DNA from: Chitinophagaceae bacterium
GTDB taxonomy: Bacteria; Bacteroidota; Bacteroidia; Chitinophagales; Chitinophagaceae
Length of the DNA stretch: 64,000 nucleotides
Direction of reading: 5' to 3'
NCBI GenBank assembly: GCA_017307755.1
Contig: JAFKGQ010000004.1
Span: forward strand, 186,001 to 250,000
The notes beneath the pieces were generated by a model, which saw only the letters and a program-made list of their open reading frames with translations, was not told where the DNA came from and did no database searches. Position 1 is the first letter of the stretch. The number at the start of each line of letters is the position of its first letter. A program made the translations under genes and the position numbers. Below, in pieces: positions 36,334 through 46,031 of the stretch.

Positions 36334-36370
36334 CAGGCCGTGGCCGGCTGTCCGTCGGACCATGGCCTGT
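36333..36370 (+). terminator. Terminator-like hairpin after usher-like gene
   Basis: ACAGGCCGTGG (36333-36343) pairs with CCATGGCCTGT (36360-36370) over 11 positions with one G.U. The tract after it (AACTTTATTTG) is only moderately T-rich. Confidence 0.55.
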
Positions 36371-36430
36371 AACTTTATTTGCTTTGGTCAGTTTATTTTG
36401 GTAGCTTTTACATGAATTTATACGTATCCG

Positions 36431-37396
36431 TCAACTAGCCAGTGCTTTTTTATACGCATTGGCTGTCGCATATATACCCTCTGCGTAGGAGACAGGCTGA
36501 AAATCATATGCCTTTTCAAATTTTGACGAATCGAACAAATAATCATACTCATATTGATAAAGCATCTCATTCAGTTCGGCAGTAGTCTTGTCGAACAGCC
36601 CTCCCAATCGCACCATCCATTTGGAAAGGACCATCATGTTTTGAACTGGCGAGTCCAGGGCTGTGGCAGCGGCGGTAATATACTCCTCGCCCGTGAGCGG
36701 GCCGGCAGCTGTAGGGAGGTGCCATGCCTGGTTCCAGGAATTTTCATCATTGCCCAGGAGGTAAAGCGCTTTGGCGGCGTCCTCCGTATAGGTAAAAGAG
36801 TGCCGGACATGAGGGTTGACAAGCCACTGCGCTTTTTTGTTCTTTGACAGCCGCTGGAACACCAGCAAATTGAGAACGCTGGTCTTATCGGCCCCCGGAC
36901 CGTAGAAGTCTGCTGCGCGGGCGATGCTGGCGGTGATATTGCCTTTTCGAACCTCACTCATCAGTTGGGTGGCGATTCGGGCCCGGAGGTCCCCTTTGCG
37001 GCTGTCGGGATCATATGGGGTGTCTTCTGTCATGGCGCCTTCGACCCGGCCATACATGTATACGTTATCGAAAAAGATGAGCCTGGCCTTTGTCTGTCTG
37101 CAGGCGTCGATGATATTGTTCATAATGAGGGGCCAGGCATGTCTCCAGACGGAATAATCGTATTTCAGACCGATGCAACAGTAGACAACGGCAGAGTTTT
37201 TTATTGCCTCTAATGTCTGGCTTGCATTGGTAATATCGGCGGCTACCAATTGGGCCCCTGGGTGGGGGGAGGGATGACGTGGATATGATGAGGGATGACG
37301 TGAAACCAGGCGCACGGGTACCTGATGGCTGAGCAGCTGCCTGGTGAGGCCTTCGGCGATAATGCCACCGGCGCCCAAGATCGTGTGGATTGACAT
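36431..37396 (-). CDS. NAD-dependent epimerase/dehydratase family protein (extended SDR)
   Basis: 321-residue Rossmann-fold protein. N-terminal GAGGIIAEGLTRQLL is the nucleotide-binding glycine motif, followed by LVAADITNASQTLEAIKNSAVVYCCIGLKYD and NVYMYGRVEGAMTEDTPYDP (YxxxK-type region altered to YMYGRVEG). Related proteins act on nucleoside sugars or, as atypical SDRs, on small ligands; the substrate is unknown. It is divergent from the AcrAB-TolC-type operon across a 270-bp AT-rich gap that holds two operator-like palindromes. Confidence 0.8.
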   Translation of the reverse strand: MSIHTILGAGGIIAEGLTRQLLSHQVPVRLVSRHPSSYPRHPSPHPGAQLVAADITNASQTLEAIKNSAVVYCCIGLKYDYSVWRHAWPLIMNNIIDACRQTKARLIFFDNVYMYGRVEGAMTEDTPYDPDSRKGDLRARIATQLMSEVRKGNITASIARAADFYGPGADKTSVLNLLVFQRLSKNKKAQWLVNPHVRHSFTYTEDAAKALYLLGNDENSWNQAWHLPTAAGPLTGEEYITAAATALDSPVQNMMVLSKWMVRLGGLFDKTTAELNEMLYQYEYDYLFDSSKFEKAYDFQPVSYAEGIYATANAYKKALAS

Positions 37397-37506
37397 AAGT
37401 GTTGGAATTTGCCGTCCAAAGATAGAGAGGATTAAGCACTTAGCTATTGTAGATTACTAAATATTTGATAATAAATTGATTATAAAAATGTTTAATTAAA
37501 AGTTGA

Positions 37507-37539
37507 TTAAACGTTTGTTTAATTTAAACGTTTGTTTAA
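37507..37539 (+). promoter_or_regulatory. Two identical TetR-type palindromes upstream of the AcrAB-TolC-like operon
   Basis: TTAAACGTTTGTTTAA occurs at 37507-37522 and again at 37524-37539, a 17-bp period. Each copy is a perfect inverted repeat (TTAAAC/GTTTAA, 4-nt spacer). Paired palindromes of this size suit a TetR/AcrR-type repressor. They lie 128-160 bp before the TolC-like start codon and could also affect the divergent SDR gene. No TetR gene is present in the window. Confidence 0.6.
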
Positions 37540-37666
37540 TTTTGTCCTTCGTTTGATGAGATAGAAGGTTAATCCCCGCACATTTACATCAGCGGTGCTT
37601 TGGCTCAATTATTTGTAACGATTTTTGCCGACCCCGGAAGATCATTTAATCTATAGCCTCCATATT

Positions 37667-39001
37667 ATGAAGAAAATATTGTACGTAGTATTCGTCAGCA
37701 GTGGAATGACCATTCTATCTATGTCGGCAAGCGCCCAGAAGGCTCCTGACACAGTGCTGCAACAGGCTACATTACCACAGGTGGTGGACTTTGCTCTCAA
37801 GCATTTTCCCCTTGTGCAGCAGGCTTTGCTGGATGAGCAGATCACTGACCGGCAGATCCGCGGCAAGTTGGCTGACTGGTACCCCCAGTTAAACCTCAAT
37901 GCCAATTATCAGCATAACTTTCAATTACAGCGCATTTTTTTCAATGGGAATTTAATACCCACGGGTGTCAACAATACTTCACTGGTGGGTCTGAGCCTTA
38001 CGCAGAATATCTTCACCCGGGATGTGCTGCTGGCCAGCCGGACAAAGAATGATGCGCTCAAGTTGAGCCGGCAGACGACTGCTACCGACAAAATCGACCT
38101 GGTGGTGAATGTCAGCAAGGCTTTTTATGATGTGTTGCTGACGCAGCAGCAGATAGTAGTGTTGAACGATGACATCCGCCGTCTGGAAAGGAACCTGAAG
38201 GACACCTATAATCAATACCAGGGTGGGCTGGTGGACAAGACGGACTATAAGAGAGCTACGATATCTCTGAACAATTCCAAGGCGCAGTTAAAGACTAATC
38301 AAGAGACGTTGAAAGCAAAGTATAAGGTTCTGGAACAACTGATGGGCCATACGGGATCTTCATCAAATGACAGCATCCACCTGGTATATGACAGTACGCA
38401 GATGGCTGCCGATGTGCTCATCGACACGATGGCTGCTGTGGATTATAACAAGCGGATTGAGTACCAGACCCTGCTGACACAAAAAAAACTACGGCAGGCG
38501 AACCTATCTTATGAGAAATGGAGCTATCTACCCAACCTGTCAGCTTTTGGGTCATACAACATGAACTATCTCAACAACGATTTCTCCAAACTATACGGCA
38601 ACAACATTCCGAACTCGTATGCGGGGATACAGTTGAGCTTTCCCATCTTCCAGGGTACAAAAAGGACGCAGAATATAAAGATCGCCGAGCTGCAGATAAC
38701 CCGTCTTGACTGGGACATCGTCAACCTGCAGAATTCCATCAGCACGGAATATGCCCAGGCGCTGGCGGCTTATAAAGGATATCTCAATAATTATTACGTT
38801 TTGAAGGAGAACCGCGACCTGGCCAGGGATGTATACAACACCATCGGGCTGCAGTACAGGAGCGGTATCAAGGCTTATCTGGAACTGATCACGGCCGAAA
38901 CCGATCTCCGCACCGCGGAATCCAATTTCAGCGATGCGCTCTACCAGGTATTGAGCAGCAAACTGGACGTTCAAAAAGCATTAGGCACCATCACATTTTA
39001 A
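37667..39001 (+). CDS. TolC-family outer-membrane efflux channel
   Basis: Outer-membrane channel for an RND multidrug pump; 444 residues from the ATG at 37667, which opens the signal peptide MKKILYVVFVSSGMTILSMSASAQ. Two TolC repeats with long helices (LPQVVDFALKHFPLVQQALLDEQITDRQIRGKLADWYPQLNLNA; IKIAELQITRLDWDIVNLQNSISTEYAQALAAYKGY). First gene of an operon with an adaptor and an AcrB-like pump. An intercistronic hairpin separates it from the adaptor gene. Confidence 0.93.
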   Translation: MKKILYVVFVSSGMTILSMSASAQKAPDTVLQQATLPQVVDFALKHFPLVQQALLDEQITDRQIRGKLADWYPQLNLNANYQHNFQLQRIFFNGNLIPTGVNNTSLVGLSLTQNIFTRDVLLASRTKNDALKLSRQTTATDKIDLVVNVSKAFYDVLLTQQQIVVLNDDIRRLERNLKDTYNQYQGGLVDKTDYKRATISLNNSKAQLKTNQETLKAKYKVLEQLMGHTGSSSNDSIHLVYDSTQMAADVLIDTMAAVDYNKRIEYQTLLTQKKLRQANLSYEKWSYLPNLSAFGSYNMNYLNNDFSKLYGNNIPNSYAGIQLSFPIFQGTKRTQNIKIAELQITRLDWDIVNLQNSISTEYAQALAAYKGYLNNYYVLKENRDLARDVYNTIGLQYRSGIKAYLELITAETDLRTAESNFSDALYQVLSSKLDVQKALGTITF

Positions 39002-39002
39002 G

Positions 39003-39021
39003 GAGCCCCTGGAAGGGGCTC
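39003..39021 (+). other. Intercistronic hairpin in the efflux operon
   Basis: GAGCCCCT, loop GGA, AGGGGCTC: 8-bp perfect stem directly after the TolC-like stop codon, with no T-run. Probably an RNA processing or stability element, not a terminator, because the operon continues 100 bp downstream. Confidence 0.55.
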
Positions 39022-39120
39022 GTCCGAAGGACAGATATTAGCGTATTGCGGGAATTGGGCTATTTTTATCGGAAGACCAATTACCGCACATTTAAAAAGC
39101 AAATAAATCATCGTTTTCAT

Positions 39121-40275
39121 ATGGAAAATATTACACGTTGGACAGGACTAATGATCATCGTATCCGGACTAATGGCGGCTTGCGGCAACGATAAACCCGC
39201 AGGACCCCCAGTGCCTCCTCCCGTCTCTGTAGCGGTGTATACCGCAACGCCGGGGGATGCCACCTATTATGATCTCTACCCGGCGACGGTAGCGGCACTG
39301 AACCAGGTGGACATCAAACCGCAGGTGTCGGGTAATATCACCCATATCTTTTTCCAGGATGGACAACATGTAGGCAAGGGTGCGCCTTTATATGAAATAG
39401 ATCAGCAGCAATATAAGGCGCAGTATGAAGCGGCAGTTGCCAACCTCAATGTCTCCAAGGCCAACCTGGCCAAGGCGCAGCAGGACGCCGACCGTTATAC
39501 GGATCTTTCCCAGAAGGACGCTATCGCACGTCAAACCCTGGACCATGCGCTGGCTGATCTGGAAGCGGGCAAACGTCAGGTGGATGCTGCGCAGGCCAAT
39601 GTAGCCAGCGTTCAGACCAACCTGAAATATTCCATGATCTATGCTCCTTTCGACGGCACCATCGGTATCTCCCAGGTGAAACTGGGAACGGCCGTTTATC
39701 CGCAGACACTGCTGAACACGATCTCGTCCGACAACCCGCTGGCGGTGGATGTAGCTTTGGATCAAAAACAGATCCCCCGTTTTTCCGCGTTGCTCCAACA
39801 AAAAGCTTCTCCAAAGGACTCGATCTTTACGTTTGTCCAACCGGATGGCTCCATTTATCCAATCCCCGGCCATATCCTTTTACTGGACCGTGCCGTCGAC
39901 CCTACCTCCGGCACGATCAAGGCCCGTCTGACCTTCCCCAATCCGAAGAACGAGCTGCGTCCGGGTGTCACCGGTAATGTACGGGTACAGAACAAAGGCG
40001 CTGTCGGCAGCATTCTTATTCCTTTCAAATCAGTGGTCGAGCAGATGGGCGAATACTTTGTGTTTGTCCTGGGTGACAGCAGCAAGGTGGCGCAACGGAA
40101 GGTAGCGCTGGGGGCTCGTGTCGGCGATAAGATTGTTGCAAGGGACGGGCTGACGGAAGGGGAGAAGGTGATAACGGAAGGCGTACAAAAAATAAGGGAT
40201 GGCGTAAAAGTTCAGGTAGGCGCTCCGGGAGCAGCAGGCGCTAAACCGCAGGCAGGCGCATCGCAAGGCAAATAA
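39121..40275 (+). CDS. RND efflux periplasmic adaptor lipoprotein (AcrA/MexA-like)
   Basis: 384-residue membrane-fusion protein. The ATG at 39121 opens a lipoprotein signal with lipobox LMAAC (Cys near residue 21). Lipoyl half VDIKPQVSGNITHIFFQDGQHVGKGAPLYEID, a helical hairpin rich in Ala/Lys/Gln, second lipoyl half YAPFDGTIGISQVKLGTAVYP, and a C-terminal barrel ending in an Ala/Gly-rich tail. It links the TolC-like channel and the AcrB-like pump flanking it. Confidence 0.93.
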   Translation: MENITRWTGLMIIVSGLMAACGNDKPAGPPVPPPVSVAVYTATPGDATYYDLYPATVAALNQVDIKPQVSGNITHIFFQDGQHVGKGAPLYEIDQQQYKAQYEAAVANLNVSKANLAKAQQDADRYTDLSQKDAIARQTLDHALADLEAGKRQVDAAQANVASVQTNLKYSMIYAPFDGTIGISQVKLGTAVYPQTLLNTISSDNPLAVDVALDQKQIPRFSALLQQKASPKDSIFTFVQPDGSIYPIPGHILLLDRAVDPTSGTIKARLTFPNPKNELRPGVTGNVRVQNKGAVGSILIPFKSVVEQMGEYFVFVLGDSSKVAQRKVALGARVGDKIVARDGLTEGEKVITEGVQKIRDGVKVQVGAPGAAGAKPQAGASQGK

Positions 40276-40309
40276 AAATTCATCAGACAACAGATCAATC
40301 CCATTAGCT

Positions 40310-43300
40310 ATGATCGCAGATACTTTTATAAAAAGGCCGGTAACGGCCATCGTTATATCACTGGTTATTCTTATCGTGGGCGTGCTGGCCATTTTCACGC
40401 TGCCGGTGAGCCAGTACCCGGATATCACGCCTGCCACCGTCCAGGTAACGAGCAATTTTACGGGTGCGGATGCGCAGACGGTGGAGCAAACGGTGACCAC
40501 AGCTATCGAGACCCAGATCAATGGTGTGCCGGGCATGACATATATGCAGAGCAACAGCACCAATAACGGGCAGTCCACCATCACCGTCACCCTGGACGTG
40601 GGTACCAATGTCGACATAGCCGCCCTGGATATCCAGAACAGGGTAGGTATCGCAACGCCGCCCCTGCCGCAGGTGGTAAAGAACCTGGGTATCGTCACTC
40701 GTAAAAGGAACCCCAGCATACTAATGCTGGTGGCGATGTACTCTCCCAATGCAAGTCATGGCGTGCCTTTTCTCGACAACTATACCAACATATTCGTAAG
40801 GGATGCGTTACTTCGCGTAAAAGGGGTGGGGGACGTGTTTACCCGGGCCGACGATTTTAGTATGAGGGTATGGCTGAAGACGGATAAGATGGCTCAGCTA
40901 GGGCTTACCTCTCAGGACGTCACCAATGCCATACAGGAGCAGAACTTGCAGATCGCCGCGGGCTCTGTAGGTGTGCCGCCTCAGCTGCCTACTGCTTCCT
41001 TTGAGTACACCGTATTTACCAATAGCCGGCTCAGCACGGAAAAGGAATTCGGCGATATCGTCATCCGCAGCAATCCGCAGAACGGGTCGATCGTCTACCT
41101 GAAGGACGTAGCGCGTATCCAGTTGGGTAAGTTCAGCTATGCCAGCAATTCATTTGTGGATGGGAAAAGGGCCAGCTATCTGCTGGTGTACCAGGCGCCG
41201 GGCAGCAATGCCCTTGCCACGGCTGAAGGCGTGTACAAGGCGATGGATGCCCTAAAAAAATATTTCCCCGCGGGAGTGGACTATGTAGTGCCTTTCGAAT
41301 CTGTGTCGGTCGTACAGGTGTCTATCAGCGAGGTAGTGGACACGTTGCTGGAGGCCCTGGGATTAGTGGTGCTGGTGGTATTCCTCTTCCTGCAGAGCTG
41401 GAGGGCTACGCTGATCCCCGTGCTGGCTATACCGGTGTCTATTATCGGCACCTTTATATTATTCTTTCCCCTTGGCTTTACCATCAATACGTTGACTATG
41501 TTCGGGTTTGTGCTGGCCATCGGGATCGTGGTGGACGATGCCATCGTGGTGGTGGAAGCGGTGCAGCATTATATGGATGAGGAGGGGCTTTCGGCGAAGG
41601 AGGCCACCAGCCGGGCAATGAAGGATATATCCGGTCCTGTAGTGGCGATCGCTCTGATCCTTGCGGCCGTGTTTGTGCCGGTAGGGTTCATACCGGGTAT
41701 TACGGGTCGGCTTTATCAGCAGTTTGCCATCACCATCGCCATTTCGGTGCTGATCTCCGCCTTTGTCGCGCTGTCTCTGACGCCTGCCCTGTGTACCCTG
41801 CTGTTGAAGCCCATGCATCTGACAAAGGAGTCTCGCGGCCTTAATAAATTCTTCTATCATTTCAACCAGTGGTTCCACCGGGTGTCGATCCGTTATACGA
41901 GCAATGTCCGGGGATGGATCAAACGGGCGCCTTATGCGCTCGTTCTGCTGGTCTGTATCATAGTGGGAGCGTTGTTCCTCTTTAAGAAAAAACCTACCGG
42001 TTTTATTCCCACAGAGGATGAAGGACGGGTGTATATCACCTATGAGATACCGGAAGCAGCTTCCACTGCCCGAAGCCTGGTTGTCCTGGACAGCATGATG
42101 AAGGTCATCAATAATATTCCGGGTGTGGCGCATTATGCCGCATTGGGAGGATTGAACGTCGTTACTTTTGCCACCAAATCCAACAGCGGTACTATATTCT
42201 GCCAGCTGAAACCCTGGGACGAACGGAAGGATAAGAGCCTGCAACTGGACGGTGTCATGACGGAGATGCGCAAACGTTTTGCCGTCTTTAAAGAAGCCAA
42301 CGTGGTGGTGATCTCGCCTCCCGCCATTCCCGGTCTGGGTCAAACGGGCGGCTTTACCTTTGAGCTGGAACAGCGGCAAAGCAATGACGACCTGCCTACT
42401 TTTGAAAGAGTGGTCCGCTCTTTTGTCACCGAGGTGAACAAACGGCCCGAGATCGGACAGGCATTCAGCTTTTTTACGGCCCGTACGCCCAGCTACCAGG
42501 TGACGGTGGACAGAGATAAATGTAAAAAATTGGGCATTTCCCTGGCGGATGTGTATACCACCCTGCAGATGGACCTTGGCAGCAGCTATATCAACGACTT
42601 TACTATCTATGGACGTAACTTCCACGTAGTAGCTCAGGCAGATACGGTCTACAGGACCGATGTATCCAGTATCGGACAATTTTACGTGCGTAACAGCGCG
42701 CAGCAGATGATACCCCTGAGCACGGTGGTCAGCTACAAGCTGACAGAAAGCGCGCCCCTGATCTCACATTTCAATATCTTCCGGACGGCAGAGATCAATG
42801 GAGGCGCCAAGCCGGGTTTCAGCAGCGGTCAGGCTATCAAGGCCCTGCAGGAGGTGGCGGCACAAGTGCTGCCCGAAGGGTATGGCTATGAATTTGCCGG
42901 TCTGAGCAAGCAGGAGATCGAGTCAGGGTCTAGCACTGTCTATATTTTCTCGCTGTCAGTACTTTTCGTATTCCTCTTTTTGTCGGCCCTTTACGAGAGC
43001 TGGTCGGTGCCTTTCTCTGTACTGCTGGCGGTGCCCATTGGTATGTTTGGCGCGATCCTGACGTTGTTTTTTGTTCCCCGGCTGACCAATAACGTATATG
43101 CGCAGATCGGGATGATCACCCTCATCGGTCTGGCGGCAAAGAATGCCATCCTGATCGTGGAGTTTGCCAAAGAACGGGTGGACAGAGGGGTGGAGCTGCT
43201 TACGGCTACGCTGCAGGCGGTGCAACTGCGTCTGCGCCCCATCCTTATGACGTCCCTGGCCTTTATCCTGGGGGTAATGCCTCTGGTAATCGCCACGGGA

Positions 43301-43474
43301 GCAGGCGCCGTCGCCCGCAATACCATCGGGTTTACCGTGCTGGGAGGGATGATATCGGCAACGGCGCTGGCTATCTTTATTGTGCCCGTGCTGTTTGTGG
43401 TCATTACCCGGCTGGCATATGGTAAAAAACAGCTGGAAGAGCTGCGCAAACAGAACCCGAGCCTGGCGGAGTAG
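40310..43474 (+). CDS. Hydrophobe/amphiphile RND multidrug pump (AcrB/MexB family)
   Basis: 1054-residue inner-membrane pump of the HAE1 class: MIADTFIKRPVTAIVISLVILIVGVLAIFTLPVSQYPDITPATVQVTSNFTGADAQTVEQTVTTAIE at the N-terminus, TM4 with MFGFVLAIGIVVDDAIVVVEAV (the two adjacent Asp for proton relay) and TM10/11 with GLAAKNAILIVEFAKE. It exports hydrophobic drugs, detergents or bile-like compounds together with the upstream adaptor and channel. Distinct from the metal-type pump at 20138 in the TM4 motif and N-terminus. Confidence 0.96.
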   Translation: MIADTFIKRPVTAIVISLVILIVGVLAIFTLPVSQYPDITPATVQVTSNFTGADAQTVEQTVTTAIETQINGVPGMTYMQSNSTNNGQSTITVTLDVGTNVDIAALDIQNRVGIATPPLPQVVKNLGIVTRKRNPSILMLVAMYSPNASHGVPFLDNYTNIFVRDALLRVKGVGDVFTRADDFSMRVWLKTDKMAQLGLTSQDVTNAIQEQNLQIAAGSVGVPPQLPTASFEYTVFTNSRLSTEKEFGDIVIRSNPQNGSIVYLKDVARIQLGKFSYASNSFVDGKRASYLLVYQAPGSNALATAEGVYKAMDALKKYFPAGVDYVVPFESVSVVQVSISEVVDTLLEALGLVVLVVFLFLQSWRATLIPVLAIPVSIIGTFILFFPLGFTINTLTMFGFVLAIGIVVDDAIVVVEAVQHYMDEEGLSAKEATSRAMKDISGPVVAIALILAAVFVPVGFIPGITGRLYQQFAITIAISVLISAFVALSLTPALCTLLLKPMHLTKESRGLNKFFYHFNQWFHRVSIRYTSNVRGWIKRAPYALVLLVCIIVGALFLFKKKPTGFIPTEDEGRVYITYEIPEAASTARSLVVLDSMMKVINNIPGVAHYAALGGLNVVTFATKSNSGTIFCQLKPWDERKDKSLQLDGVMTEMRKRFAVFKEANVVVISPPAIPGLGQTGGFTFELEQRQSNDDLPTFERVVRSFVTEVNKRPEIGQAFSFFTARTPSYQVTVDRDKCKKLGISLADVYTTLQMDLGSSYINDFTIYGRNFHVVAQADTVYRTDVSSIGQFYVRNSAQQMIPLSTVVSYKLTESAPLISHFNIFRTAEINGGAKPGFSSGQAIKALQEVAAQVLPEGYGYEFAGLSKQEIESGSSTVYIFSLSVLFVFLFLSALYESWSVPFSVLLAVPIGMFGAILTLFFVPRLTNNVYAQIGMITLIGLAAKNAILIVEFAKERVDRGVELLTATLQAVQLRLRPILMTSLAFILGVMPLVIATGAGAVARNTIGFTVLGGMISATALAIFIVPVLFVVITRLAYGKKQLEELRKQNPSLAE

Positions 43475-43543
43475 GGTTGAATTCTTTTTTGAGGGTCGTA
43501 TGCAATCGGCCGGATGGGTGCATCCTTGTTTTAAAATACACCT

Positions 43544-45682
43544 ATGCCAGCAAAACGATATGCATACGACCCTCGCTATTTCCAGGTATTTTTCCAGCTG
43601 GTCTTTATGGTCTATGGCCTCCTTTATCTCGGATGGACGGCCGAATGGGGTCATTATCTCCTCTGTATAGGAGGCGCAGTAACCTTTAACTACCTGGCCG
43701 AAACCTTCCGGCAAGGGAGATGGCCTGGTTTAGCCAACTGGCGCTCCTGGGGGTTGAGCGCGCTCGTAAGCGCTATGAGCCTTTGCCTCCTGCTAAAGAC
43801 AGGTCATTGGTATATCAGCCTGCTGGCAGCATTTCTGACCGTGGCTTCGAAATATCTCTTTCGTATCAGGGGTAAACACATTTTCAATCCTTCTGCTTTT
43901 GGGATCGTAGCCACCCTTGTGATCACCAGGGATGCCTGGCTGTCTCCCGGCCAATGGGGAAGCAGCGTCGTATTATTTTTCTTTATTCTCACATTGGGGA
44001 CGATAGTCGTGACCAGGGTACAAAAATTGGATACCAGTCTGGCCTTCCTGCTAACCTTTGGTTTTCTGACCTGGTGGAGACAGGTCTATGTATTGGGATG
44101 GCCTGTCGACTATTTTCTGCATTCCATTACGACAGGCAGCTTGTTGTTATTTGCTTTTTTTATGATCAGCGACCCGAGGACCTCGCCCAACCATCCCGTT
44201 GTGAGAGTTCTATGGGCTTCGTCGGTTGCCTTTGGGGCTTTTTACTTTGCGGCATTTGAATGGAAATATAATACTTCCATCTGGGCGTTGGTCCTGGCCG
44301 CCCCCCTGGTCCCCCTGCTGGACAGGATATTCAAAGCCAACCCTTTTGCATGGCGCCCCGCTCCCTTTTTGTGGAAGACTGATATGCGGAAAACAGCAGC
44401 CCTGGTGATCCTCATCACCATGATCAGCCATGATGCGACGGCATTTTGCGGATTTTACGTCAGCAAGGCGGACGGCACACTGAAGAACAAGACATCACAG
44501 GTCATCCTCGTACACGACGGTGACAGGAGCACTATCACGATGTATAATGATTTTAAAGGTAACCTGGAGGATTTTGCCATGGTGGTGCCCGTACCTGTCG
44601 TACTAAAAGAAAAGGACATAAAAGTGGTCGATGAAAAGATATTCAAGACGCTGAACGAGTACAGCCAGCCCCGGCTGGTGGAGTACTATGACGAGAATCC
44701 CTGTGATATGAGAGTATATGATATGCTGAAAGGGAAGGTCGCCGGACTGGCGCAGAACGAAACGGTGGTGGTAGGGTATGGCAGCACTCGGAAAAAGGAC
44801 CTGGGTGTCCGGATAGAAGCCAAGTACCTGGTTGGCGAGTACGATATCCTGATCCTCAGCGCCAAAGAATCCCAGGGGTTGAGGACCTGGTTGACGGAGA
44901 ATGGCTATAAGATCCCCGCGGGGGCCGAAGAGGTGCTGGAGCCCTATATCAGGAGCAACCTGAAGTTCTTTGTCGTAAAGGTAAATGAGGCGGAAAAGAA
45001 AAAGTTACCGGGCAATTTCCTGCGGCCCATACAGATCTCTTTCAGGTCCCCTAAATTCATGCTTCCCATCCGTCTGGGCATGGCCAATGCGGATGGTGAC
45101 CAGGATATGATCGTATATGCTTTCTGCAAGAGAGGAAGGATCGAGTGCACCAATTACAGGACCGTTTCGCTGCCCACAGGGAAGAACGTGCCTTTATTCG
45201 TGGAGAATAATTTTGGAAATTTCTATGCCAATCTTTTTCAGCATCAGTGGAAAATGGAAGGCAAGGCGGTAACCATGCTCGAGTATGCATGGGACGTCAG
45301 TCCCAAGACTTATCTGAAATGCGATCCTTGTATTGCCAGCGCCCCTTCCCGGCAGGATCTGGTGCAGGCGGGCGTATGGTGGATGGCCGGCCGGTCAGGA
45401 GCAGACGATGAAGACGGAGAAGAGGACGGGGGGGAGAATGTTTACTTCACACGTCTCCACGTCCGGTATAACCGTAAGGCTTTTCCTCAGGACCTCCTCT
45501 TTCAGGAGACGGCCAATACCGGGAACTTCCAGACCCGCTATGTCATTACACACCCGGCTACAGGGGATCTGAATTGCCCTGAAGGGAAAAAATATTTCGA
45601 GGAGTTAAAAGAGAGACGCAAGGATGAACTGGAGATGCTGACGCATTTGACGGGTAGGGGAACGACGGATTGGGATCTGTAA
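43544..45682 (+). CDS. Fusion of RnfD/NqrB-like membrane domain with secreted DUF2330 domain
   Basis: 712-residue protein. Residues 1-275 form about eight TM helices similar to RnfD/NqrB: RGKHIFNPSAFGIVATL and MISDPRTSPNHP are hallmarks of that family. At residue 281 a second, signal-like sequence begins (MRKTAALVILITMISHDATAFCG), followed by a DUF2330 domain to the end (FAMVVPVPVVLKEKDIKVVDEKIFKTLNEY). The frame is open across the junction at about 44384, so the fusion is real unless two genes are translated separately from an internal ATG. No other rnf/nqr genes adjoin. The RnfD-like part lacks partners and its electron-transfer role is uncertain. Confidence 0.78.
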   Translation: MPAKRYAYDPRYFQVFFQLVFMVYGLLYLGWTAEWGHYLLCIGGAVTFNYLAETFRQGRWPGLANWRSWGLSALVSAMSLCLLLKTGHWYISLLAAFLTVASKYLFRIRGKHIFNPSAFGIVATLVITRDAWLSPGQWGSSVVLFFFILTLGTIVVTRVQKLDTSLAFLLTFGFLTWWRQVYVLGWPVDYFLHSITTGSLLLFAFFMISDPRTSPNHPVVRVLWASSVAFGAFYFAAFEWKYNTSIWALVLAAPLVPLLDRIFKANPFAWRPAPFLWKTDMRKTAALVILITMISHDATAFCGFYVSKADGTLKNKTSQVILVHDGDRSTITMYNDFKGNLEDFAMVVPVPVVLKEKDIKVVDEKIFKTLNEYSQPRLVEYYDENPCDMRVYDMLKGKVAGLAQNETVVVGYGSTRKKDLGVRIEAKYLVGEYDILILSAKESQGLRTWLTENGYKIPAGAEEVLEPYIRSNLKFFVVKVNEAEKKKLPGNFLRPIQISFRSPKFMLPIRLGMANADGDQDMIVYAFCKRGRIECTNYRTVSLPTGKNVPLFVENNFGNFYANLFQHQWKMEGKAVTMLEYAWDVSPKTYLKCDPCIASAPSRQDLVQAGVWWMAGRSGADDEDGEEDGGENVYFTRLHVRYNRKAFPQDLLFQETANTGNFQTRYVITHPATGDLNCPEGKKYFEELKERRKDELEMLTHLTGRGTTDWDL

Positions 45683-45699
45683 TAGAACTGCGTTATTTA

Positions 45700-45966
45700 T
45701 TATTTGATGTTTCGCGCAAATTCTTCCAAGGTAATATCCAAGCCATGTAATAGTTTCAGAAAAGTACTTAAATACATATCGCTTCCAGCCTCGTACCGGG
45801 TCATGGCGGATCTGGAGATGTTGATCTCATAAGAAAAACTTTCCAGGGTAGTTCGTGCTTTTCTTTTTGCTTGTAACAGCATGCCTATTTTGGACAATAT
45901 CTTTTCAATGTCAGCGTCAGACAGTTCTTCCGCGACAGGCCTGTTAACCGGCTTTTTCTTTCGCAT
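45700..45966 (-). CDS. Small XRE-family helix-turn-helix regulator
   Basis: 88-residue DNA-binding protein. The segment IGMLLQAKRKARTTLESFSYEINISRSAMTRYEAGSDMYLSTFLKLLHGLDITLEEFARNI is a Cro/C1-type HTH with the usual recognition helix (SRSAMTRYEAG). The N-terminal 25 residues are basic then acidic. An inverted repeat 66 bp upstream (46032-46057) is a likely autoregulatory operator. It faces a plus-strand transcript candidate ending in a terminator at 46315. No toxin gene adjoins. Confidence 0.82.
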   Translation of the reverse strand: MRKKKPVNRPVAEELSDADIEKILSKIGMLLQAKRKARTTLESFSYEINISRSAMTRYEAGSDMYLSTFLKLLHGLDITLEEFARNIK

Positions 45967-46031
45967 GCTACTAATCTCGGTATGAATCTCTACACTTAAA
46001 ACCCTTAAAATCAGTCCCTAAATTAAGTGTC

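Noticed and set aside
41459..42679. 406-codon minus-strand frame inside the AcrB-like gene
   Set aside because: Fully antisense to a strongly conserved pump; His/Gln/Arg-rich shadow frame.
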